From positions 1 to 27,077 of the IMG/VR virus record IMGVR_UViG_3300034152_000302: DNA of 27,077 nucleotides; one strand, given 5' to 3'. The notes below the pieces were generated by a model. The model made no database searches. It was not told the origin of the DNA and saw only the letters and a list, made by a program, of their open reading frames with translations. Positions 14,737 to 21,659 of this stretch are shown piece by piece. The stretch comes from a virus. How positions within the stretch are numbered: the stretch's first letter is position 1; every line of letters starts with the position of its first letter. The position numbers and the translations under genes are program-made.

Positions 14737-17700
14737 ATGACTCTAATATTAGATCCCTGGGATAGAATCCTTCAAGATCCGGGCTTTCAGAGCTTGAAGC
14801 ACGCGGATAAGCAGACGATTGCGTCCAACTACTTCGACAAGGAACTCGCCAGCGACAGTACGTTTCAGGCACTCCGCTCAGACCAGAAAGCCCGCGTCAG
14901 GCAGAACTTCCTTGCCACGCTCGGGCCGACGCCGGAAGAGCCCGACGACGAGGTAGGGGAGATACGCAACTTCTTCAACTCTGCTTACAACGCCGGTGTG
15001 CAGACGGTTGCAGATTACTACGCACTTGTTGGGGATTATGAAGGCGGGGAGGCGTTCGCCCAGCAGCATCTCGCCCAAACTACAGGCGGTGTTGGCGAGT
15101 TTGCCGGTGGTGTGCTTGGTGGGATAGCGCCCACTGGATTAGCTCTAATTGGCGGACCTTTTACAGCTTGGGCCGTCATGGCTCATTACGGGCTGCAAAG
15201 TGCCGGAGGCGCTCGAAGAGAGGTAGAACGCTATCGGCGGGAGAATCCGGAGGCGTCAGTTGATCCCTTTGAGGAGCTGGCTGTGACGGTCGGTGCTGGG
15301 GCTATCGGTATGGGCTTCAGCGCGCTAGGCTTCACGCAGTTTCTCCGCCCCGCAATGCGTAACACCACACCGGCTATTGTACGTAAGCTCGGGATGAACT
15401 TGATTGCAGGTAAAACGCCTCCCGTGGTGCGCGCCATTGTGCAGATGGCGGCCGGTGAGGGCTTGGAAGAAGGTGCACAGGAAGCTGCAACTAATGCGCT
15501 TATGCGGTTATTCGTCAATCCGGAGCAGGCAATCACTGAGAATGTCGGAATGGCAGCTCTCGGAGGCGCTCTCGGTGGTGGGTTCTTGAGCTTTGGCAGG
15601 CTCCTCCCTAAGTATAGTCGGGGCCTCCGAGAAGACAGGCTGATCTTTGAGAAAGCTCGCCAAGAGATCGACAACATAGCGAGTGACTTCATTACGACCA
15701 AAGCCATCGACGGCATGGAGCAGCGCTTCCGGCAGACCGGTGACAGGACGATTCTGGAAGACATCCAGCGGCATATGAGTCAGGTGAAGTTTTACAAGAC
15801 TATCTTCGGGGCCGATCCGGAGGAGCAGCCTGAGACAGCTGTGGATCAAGAAGTGCTCCTCCTACCACAATTCACAGCTACCGCACAAGAGGCTGTGGCC
15901 CGTCAGCTCGGACCGATGCAAGTGCCTCTGCTGGCTGAGGGCGCCCAGCGAACTACGCCGTTGCTTGCGCCCATTCCGCCAGCTGACATACAGGGCGAGT
16001 GGTCTACTATATATGACTTTGATGCGGCTAGGGAGCCAGTTGACGCACAGTCCAGCGGTCCGCCCCTTGCAGTTCCGGACACCCGGATTATTCTCACGCC
16101 AGGCGGTAAAGCTGCTCAGTGGACTTCCAATGAGGCTATTGACCTAGCTCTGGACGCGGCGAATGCAGCAGCTGGCCGTGTTGAGGCGTATTTCAATCGC
16201 GGCTTAGAGCCTAAGAAAACGTTGGCTGCTTACGATGAGGCCATGGCGGAGCTGCATACGCAGTGGACAATGGCCAATCCAGGAGATGTGACTGGCGAAG
16301 GCTTGCTCTTCCTCCTTAATGAGCGTTCCAAGGGGCGCGACATTAGGCCGAGACGCTACGCTTCGGATGAGCAACGCGCGCAGCGGGCGGAGACTCGGGC
16401 GGAGCAGCGAGCGCTAAGACGAAAAGTGCAAAAGTTGGAACGTAGTGTGCTTCGACCCATCGAGGCGCAAAAGAAACGTAGCAGCCTGATAGGTAAGACC
16501 ACGGTCTCTACTATGACCGTAGGGGAGCTGGGTCGCTACCAGAATTACTTGGAAGCTCTTCGAGCCAGGCGAGAACGGAGACAGGCCCTCGAAGCGGAGC
16601 CTGCGGCTGAGGATGACCTCGGGCCGCGGAGAGAAGGTACGGAGGCCCGGCCCCGGAGAATACCTCCAGGTGTAACGGGACAGGATCTGGCACTTGCTCA
16701 GCAAGAGAAAATTAGTCCGGAGGAAGCTGTCCGTCGTCGTCGTGAGTTGAATCGCGATGTCGTGGAAGCTAACCGGACTGAGCTGGAACAGGGAGGCAAG
16801 CCCTTCCGAATCGAGCAGGCTCCTGACGTAGAGATGGCGGAGCTTCAGCGCATTGCTGATGCTATTGGTGTGGACGTTAATGAGCTCCGTATGAGCGACC
16901 TGGACACTCGGCGCACCTTCACGCCAGATGACCAAGGGGAGGTATCTCGGGAGCACGAGAATAACGAGGAAGGCTCGTTGGAGTTCCAAGCTCGCTACGG
17001 AGACATTACGGAGGCTGGATATAATGTAAACGGGTTGGCTATGCTGTCTCGCGCTGAACGCCATCGCCGTGAGCCTACGATTCTCCAGCGGCAGAGGCTT
17101 ACCAGCTTGCTCGTGAAGAATGGCTTTTTCGGGAAGGTCCACTGGACAGGTGGGCAGATAGTTGGACCTGATGGGCAGCGTAAGAATGCTGTTGTCAACA
17201 CCGCTACGGGTGAGGTCTGGTTTAGCCAAGACATCGAGTTCGGAACCATCGGCCATGAAGCGACGCACCGCTTGATCGAGCTGCTGGGCAAGGATCACCC
17301 GCTGGTCCAAGCTGGCTTTGAGATAGCTCAGACCGTGCGAGGAGCTGATCCTAAGAAGAGTTGGCCTAGCGATGAGGAGATTCTGTCTGATCTGGTCGGG
17401 CAGTATTTTGAGGGGAAGCAAGCAGCTACCTCTCGGAGCACCTGGGCGCGTTTCGTCAACTGGCTCCAAGACCTGTGGATAGCGGCTAAGCAAAAGTTCG
17501 GCCTGCGCCTGCTAAACCAGGACGTTATTCATGCGCTTAACGCCCGGTTGGCAACTTCCGTCACGGCGGACTTGGCCCTTGAGCCTCGCGCTGCTGCAAA
17601 GCATCTCAATGACATTTACTATCGTGGGCAGAGTGACCTGACGGAGAGTCGCCGGAGTGGAACGTTTGCTTACCAGGATGCAGACACACCAATCACTCGC

Positions 17701-20055
17701 TTCCATGTAAACATCGAGAGGAACGAGGTTCTGCGGGAGCTGGACTACAGCATTGACTCCGTGACAGAGGAAGACCTGGGAGTTGCGCGACTAACTGCAG
17801 ACCAGTTACGCATGAAGGCTCTGGATATTCTTATGAAGCCTAACTCCCTCGCCCGTATTCAGCGTGAGTTCGGACGAGGAGGCGGAAGATTGAGTATCCA
17901 CGGTCTGTTGGCTCTTCGCGTTAAGGCTAATCTACGCTTCAAAAAGATATTCAACGAGATAGCGCAGGAAGAGAGCAAGGCGCAGCAGCCCAACATGCGA
18001 CCTAATGACGTTCGCCTGGAGATGCTCCAGGAGGAGCTGAATAAGGAGCTCCGCTTACTCGGTGACCTGGGACGCTTCGCCGGTCGCACGCTCCAGAGTA
18101 TGAACATCCATGCTGGCCCGCAGACCGTAATGAAGGCGGTGCAGCAACTTGAGCGGGAGCTGTCTAAGGCGGAAATGACCCAACTCAACGAGATGCTTGA
18201 CAGAGGGAGTATCAACGACCCCGTGGTCGTGCAAAACTTCGTCAATCAGCTCGGTCCCAGTACGCTAACAGATCAATTTTGGGAGTTGGTGCTAAATGGC
18301 TGGCTGTCAGGTATACCGACACACTTGGTAAACGTCGGTAATAACGCAGTGTGGTTGAGCTTCCAGGTTCCCGATCGCGTGCTAGCTGGCACGATAGATC
18401 GTGGGCTTACGGCGGTCGGGAAGAGTGATAATCTGGCCGCTAAGGCTCTTCAATACGTCTTTCCGACTCTTCGTGGTCGAGAGCGGCAGGTGTTCGCCGA
18501 GGAGGTTGTGCCTTTCTTAACGGGCTTGAAGAAAGGTCGGCAGGAGGCTAAGGAAACCGGACTCGTTTGGGAAGTGCTGAAAGGTAAACGTCTCCCGGAT
18601 GTGGCTAGCAAGTTCGCCATCGACATGGGGAGTGCTCGCCGTGCTTGGGCCAGAGCAGAGAGCGCCACGGGCATGGGTATAAGAAAGCGGCTAGCTCCTG
18701 CTGTTAGTTTACCAGGCAACGCCCTCTTCGCCATGGACGTCTATTTCCGCACGCTGGCTTTCGATGCCCAGTTGAACGCACTGGCTTATCGAGAAGCTCG
18801 TAAGACAGGCAAGCCTATGCGGGATATCCTGGCGCATCCGAGCAAGAAGATGCTAGATCAGGCCAGAGACTTCGCTGCGATGGCTACGTTCAATGATCGC
18901 CCTGGGGCTACAGCCCGTTTCATAATGCACTGGAGGGACCGCCTACCGTTCCAGGCTGGACGGCTCGTAGTGCCGTTCGTGAACACCTTGACGAATATCT
19001 TCAAGCGCGGCATTGAGATGACGCCAGTTGTTGGCGCCGTGGCTAATAGGCAGCGTCTGAAAGCGCTGGACGCAGAGCTACTCGCACGGCAGCTTGAAGG
19101 GACTGTGTTAGGAGCCGTGCTTATGCTCGTGTTCAGCCCTGATGATATAACGACGGAGGTGCCTGAGAGTCCCACTGCCCGGGCTAATTTCTATCAGCAA
19201 GGTAAGATCCCCTATGCGCTTAAGATGCCCAGTTGGATGCCAGGCATAGGCGGAACGTGGGTGAGTTACAACCGCGTTGAGCCTTTCAACACAGTCCTAA
19301 GCATGATAGCAACAACTTGGCAGACAGTCGCTAACCCGGAGATTGACGAAGATGATAGCCGTGTGACAGCTACCATGATGCAGCTGGCTGACGGCTTATG
19401 GGAGAACTTAATCGCTAGCACCTATGCGGACAATGTGCAGAGGCTCTTCCGTCCGAACATCGGGGAAGGAGCCAAGCGGACTCTTGAGCGGATTCCAGCT
19501 AGTCTCGTGCCTTACAGTAGCTTCTGGCGGTCGCTACACCGTGCTTACGAGGCGCGCTTCGCTTCGATAGGTGGGCCGGAGGAAGCTGTGGTTCGGCAGC
19601 GTGTTGGGTGGGTTAGCGAGCTGGCTCAGGTAGTTCCGTTTGGAGCTGCCATATTCGACGAGGACCAGCGAGGCTTGCCTCGGATAGATGCCTTTGGTGA
19701 GGTCATAACCATTCCTGGTGATGCCTTTCGCCAATGGCTACCGATCAAGTGGTCAACACCTGAGCTGGACCCCGTCGAACAGGAGCTGGCACGCATAGAC
19801 GCTATGCCTGGTCTTCCTTCTCGCAGCTGGACGATTCGGGGCGAGAAGGTTGAGATGCCTGAGGAGCAGTTTTACGAGTACGCAATGGCGTATGGGAAGC
19901 GGACGAAGGAGGCTCTTGCTCGGCTGATTGAGTCTCCTGGATATCAACGCCTGACAGACGAGCAAAAGCTGAAGAAAATTGACTCTGTAACTCGTCGGGC
20001 TCACTCAGTGATGCGAGCTCGGGGCCGGCGTGAGCTTCTGCGGTCGCGTCGATAA
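14737..20055 (+). CDS. Giant ejection/internal virion protein with HEATH zincin motif (1772 aa)
   Basis: The largest gene, with ATG behind TAGGAGATCGG. The N-terminus (DPWDRILQDPGFQSLKHADK) resembles a segment common in podovirus ejection proteins. Glycine-rich hydrophobic stretches lie at about residues 122-160, 184-205 and 268-287, with another at about 1453-1470, enough to insert in a membrane. A zinc-protease motif GHEATH (H840, E841, H844) is followed about 36 residues later by EEILSD (E880/E881), the spacing and form of a gluzincin third ligand. Charged helical linkers (about 545-650) separate domains. The C-terminal 300 residues are a folded, Pro-containing domain. The likely role is to pass through the tail, help open the cell wall or process virion proteins, and form a DNA conduit. 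Its final 254 bases overlap the convergent gene. Confidence 0.8.
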   Translation: MTLILDPWDRILQDPGFQSLKHADKQTIASNYFDKELASDSTFQALRSDQKARVRQNFLATLGPTPEEPDDEVGEIRNFFNSAYNAGVQTVADYYALVGDYEGGEAFAQQHLAQTTGGVGEFAGGVLGGIAPTGLALIGGPFTAWAVMAHYGLQSAGGARREVERYRRENPEASVDPFEELAVTVGAGAIGMGFSALGFTQFLRPAMRNTTPAIVRKLGMNLIAGKTPPVVRAIVQMAAGEGLEEGAQEAATNALMRLFVNPEQAITENVGMAALGGALGGGFLSFGRLLPKYSRGLREDRLIFEKARQEIDNIASDFITTKAIDGMEQRFRQTGDRTILEDIQRHMSQVKFYKTIFGADPEEQPETAVDQEVLLLPQFTATAQEAVARQLGPMQVPLLAEGAQRTTPLLAPIPPADIQGEWSTIYDFDAAREPVDAQSSGPPLAVPDTRIILTPGGKAAQWTSNEAIDLALDAANAAAGRVEAYFNRGLEPKKTLAAYDEAMAELHTQWTMANPGDVTGEGLLFLLNERSKGRDIRPRRYASDEQRAQRAETRAEQRALRRKVQKLERSVLRPIEAQKKRSSLIGKTTVSTMTVGELGRYQNYLEALRARRERRQALEAEPAAEDDLGPRREGTEARPRRIPPGVTGQDLALAQQEKISPEEAVRRRRELNRDVVEANRTELEQGGKPFRIEQAPDVEMAELQRIADAIGVDVNELRMSDLDTRRTFTPDDQGEVSREHENNEEGSLEFQARYGDITEAGYNVNGLAMLSRAERHRREPTILQRQRLTSLLVKNGFFGKVHWTGGQIVGPDGQRKNAVVNTATGEVWFSQDIEFGTIGHEATHRLIELLGKDHPLVQAGFEIAQTVRGADPKKSWPSDEEILSDLVGQYFEGKQAATSRSTWARFVNWLQDLWIAAKQKFGLRLLNQDVIHALNARLATSVTADLALEPRAAAKHLNDIYYRGQSDLTESRRSGTFAYQDADTPITRFHVNIERNEVLRELDYSIDSVTEEDLGVARLTADQLRMKALDILMKPNSLARIQREFGRGGGRLSIHGLLALRVKANLRFKKIFNEIAQEESKAQQPNMRPNDVRLEMLQEELNKELRLLGDLGRFAGRTLQSMNIHAGPQTVMKAVQQLERELSKAEMTQLNEMLDRGSINDPVVVQNFVNQLGPSTLTDQFWELVLNGWLSGIPTHLVNVGNNAVWLSFQVPDRVLAGTIDRGLTAVGKSDNLAAKALQYVFPTLRGRERQVFAEEVVPFLTGLKKGRQEAKETGLVWEVLKGKRLPDVASKFAIDMGSARRAWARAESATGMGIRKRLAPAVSLPGNALFAMDVYFRTLAFDAQLNALAYREARKTGKPMRDILAHPSKKMLDQARDFAAMATFNDRPGATARFIMHWRDRLPFQAGRLVVPFVNTLTNIFKRGIEMTPVVGAVANRQRLKALDAELLARQLEGTVLGAVLMLVFSPDDITTEVPESPTARANFYQQGKIPYALKMPSWMPGIGGTWVSYNRVEPFNTVLSMIATTWQTVANPEIDEDDSRVTATMMQLADGLWENLIASTYADNVQRLFRPNIGEGAKRTLERIPASLVPYSSFWRSLHRAYEARFASIGGPEEAVVRQRVGWVSELAQVVPFGAAIFDEDQRGLPRIDAFGEVITIPGDAFRQWLPIKWSTPELDPVEQELARIDAMPGLPSRSWTIRGEKVEMPEEQFYEYAMAYGKRTKEALARLIESPGYQRLTDEQKLKKIDSVTRRAHSVMRARGRRELLRSRR

Positions 20056-20446
20056 AAGACCAGAAAGCACTACGGCTGACAAGGAGTCGCAGCAGGGTAA
20101 CAACCTGAGGCGACTCCTTCTTTAGTATGCGCGTGGCGTCTCGGTAAGCCTGAGTGAAGCGCTCACTTGAGATGTCCAGCTTGTCAAGAAACTTATTCGT
20201 CAGACGAAGCCAGTAAAGATGCGCAGGTCGAGCCCATGTGTCTGCACTTTCTTCCAAGGCGACCTGCTCTTCGGCTTCCCAGCCACACTCGGTATCATGA
20301 TTGTGTGGGCACCAAGTCGTATGCACAACGCCAGCAGCCTTCTTAGTCAACGGGCTTATTATCCCAACTTCCGCTATGTCCTGCTCCGTTATCTTCCCCG
20401 CTTTCCTTAGGGCGCGGAGGATCAGCTCCGCGTTGTCTTGGCTCAT
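19802..20446 (-). CDS. Hypothetical protein with antisense-overlapping C-terminus (214 aa)
   Basis: ATG 20446 is chosen over one 45 bases upstream because AGGAG lies at the right distance. The first 140 residues look like a real protein: helices NAELILRALRKAGKITEQD, then a segment WCPHNHDTECGW with two Cys and two His that could bind zinc, then helical LYWLRLTNKFLDKLD and VTLLRLLVSRSAFWSFIDA. The last 75 residues are low-complexity and rich in Ser, Pro and Gln, and lie antisense to the end of the giant late gene (overlap of 254 bases). It begins 104 bases before the end of the upstream helicase-like gene. The function is unknown; it may be a replication accessory given its neighbours. Confidence 0.6.
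   Translation of the reverse strand: MSQDNAELILRALRKAGKITEQDIAEVGIISPLTKKAAGVVHTTWCPHNHDTECGWEAEEQVALEESADTWARPAHLYWLRLTNKFLDKLDISSERFTQAYRDATRILKKESPQVVTLLRLLVSRSAFWSFIDATAEAHAGPELASLSEPDELQSQFSSAFARLSGVDIQETQSAEQEPPSSASHTPLRTRKTAPQASQPSRPESSSCEKEDQA
20081..20119 (+). terminator. Hairpin terminator at the end of the late operon
   Basis: AAGGAGTCGC (20081-20090) pairs perfectly with GCGACTCCTT (20110-20119), with a second short stem AGG/CCT in the loop, followed by CTTTAG. It lies 26 bases after the stop of the giant gene, so it suits + strand transcription. On the other strand no T-run follows and the sequence is inside the 214-residue gene, so it should not stop that transcript efficiently. 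Confidence 0.75.
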
Positions 20447-21659
20447 CTTTCTTCTCTCCTTCGGCCCAGTAGGCCACTTCGTTATACGCATCGAAGTTAA
20501 TAACCTTCAGCACTACGAGAGTCTGAATAACCCTTCGGATCTCCTCCATCGTGTAGTCACTCTGGTAGCGCTCTACAATCTGGCGAATGCTGGCCACTTG
20601 AGTTAGCGCCATCCAGCTTTTCATGTCCTCCTGTGCGGCGGAAAGTGGGTTCAATCCGACACCGGAGTATGTCCGCGCCATCTTGACTTCCGTCTGCTTA
20701 AGCAAGGCGATTGCATCGTGTAGGTCTTCGAGCGTAATAACCATGTTGTTCCGTCTAGCCGCACTGAAGACCATAGCAAGCTTAATAACGTGACCGGGCC
20801 TGCGCCCTTTATACCACTCGAGCTTAGGATGTTTCGGGTCCCAGGATTCGCTTTCTATGCGGAACTGGTAGTAAGCATCCTGCACACCAGGTCCGTTACG
20901 GAAGACTCCGCTCATCGTGCGGAGCTGTTGTAGGTCACTAACCAGTTCCTGCTCAATTATGCGGAGGGTTTTTAGTAAATCTTCTATCTCCTTCTCGTCC
21001 CTAATTTCATTAGGCACACCGGGAACTACTACAACCCGCCCTTTGTCTTCTTCGTAGACGAAGATCGTCCGGCTGGCGAAGCCACCACCAACCGTTTCTT
21101 CCGGCAAGCTACTACGCAGAAGCGATGGAGTGGTGGCGCCTAGCAGGTTTACCCACACGCTGTTGAGTGTCTCCTCCCCTCTGCCGACAGTCTTATATTT
21201 GAAGACCGACGGGCAGTCAAACCAATCGCACAGGTAGCTGAGCAGATCCTGCTGGTTATAGCCCAAGAAGACTGTTAGCTCCGGTGCATTGATATTTATG
21301 GTTGCGTTGAACTGCGTCGCTCCGCGATCATCTATGCTCATCTCCGTGTCAGTCTTCATCTGGTCAACAAGGGCCTGAACCGTTGCGCGACTCGGGGCGT
21401 AGAGAATTCCCGCCTTGTCACCCAGTAACCTTCCGAGGGCCATAGCCGTGCCTTTGCGTGCTGCCGGAGGGCCAACTAGGACAATGTAAAAGTTAGGGTA
21501 GAAAACCACTTGACCTAGCTGATAACAGCACCGGCGTCCGAGAGCAGCTGCAATGGTGTTAACAGCTACCCACTTGCGGTATAGCTCTGGAGGCTCAGTA
21601 CAAACGGTCCAGTCTGTGAACCCTTCAATCCAGTCCTCCAGCTTCCGCTTGAGTTCCAC
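20343..21659 (-). CDS. DUF3987/YfjI-type P-loop ATPase, probable replicative helicase (438 aa)
   Basis: The N-terminus has the pattern 'PPELYRKWVAVNTIAAALGR' (about residues 23-42), followed by a beta-strand and the nucleotide loop GPPAARKGT (63-71). The loop has RKGT where a textbook Walker A would have GK-S/T; DUF3987 proteins often show this kind of RKS/RKG variant. A later segment WVNLLGATTPSLLRSSLP fits sensor-type motifs. These proteins act as helicases or primase partners in phages. The gene follows the DNA polymerase with a 35-base overlap and starts at GTG 21659 after GGGAGG. The C-terminal 35 residues are charged and disordered and overlap the next gene. Confidence 0.7.
   Translation of the reverse strand: MELKRKLEDWIEGFTDWTVCTEPPELYRKWVAVNTIAAALGRRCCYQLGQVVFYPNFYIVLVGPPAARKGTAMALGRLLGDKAGILYAPSRATVQALVDQMKTDTEMSIDDRGATQFNATININAPELTVFLGYNQQDLLSYLCDWFDCPSVFKYKTVGRGEETLNSVWVNLLGATTPSLLRSSLPEETVGGGFASRTIFVYEEDKGRVVVVPGVPNEIRDEKEIEDLLKTLRIIEQELVSDLQQLRTMSGVFRNGPGVQDAYYQFRIESESWDPKHPKLEWYKGRRPGHVIKLAMVFSAARRNNMVITLEDLHDAIALLKQTEVKMARTYSGVGLNPLSAAQEDMKSWMALTQVASIRQIVERYQSDYTMEEIRRVIQTLVVLKVINFDAYNEVAYWAEGEKKDEPRQRGADPPRPKESGEDNGAGHSGSWDNKPVD
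20456..20460 (-). promoter_or_regulatory. Shine-Dalgarno that fixes the start of the 214-residue gene
   Basis: AGGAG on the minus strand, nine bases before ATG 20446 (spacer AGAAGAAAG). The more upstream in-frame ATG lacks such a site. Confidence 0.6.

Noticed and set aside
16414-17493. Minus-strand open frame of 359 codons antisense to the giant gene
   Set aside because: It is a shadow of a strongly supported coding frame; no motif or ribosome site, and Ser/Leu/Arg-rich random-like sequence.
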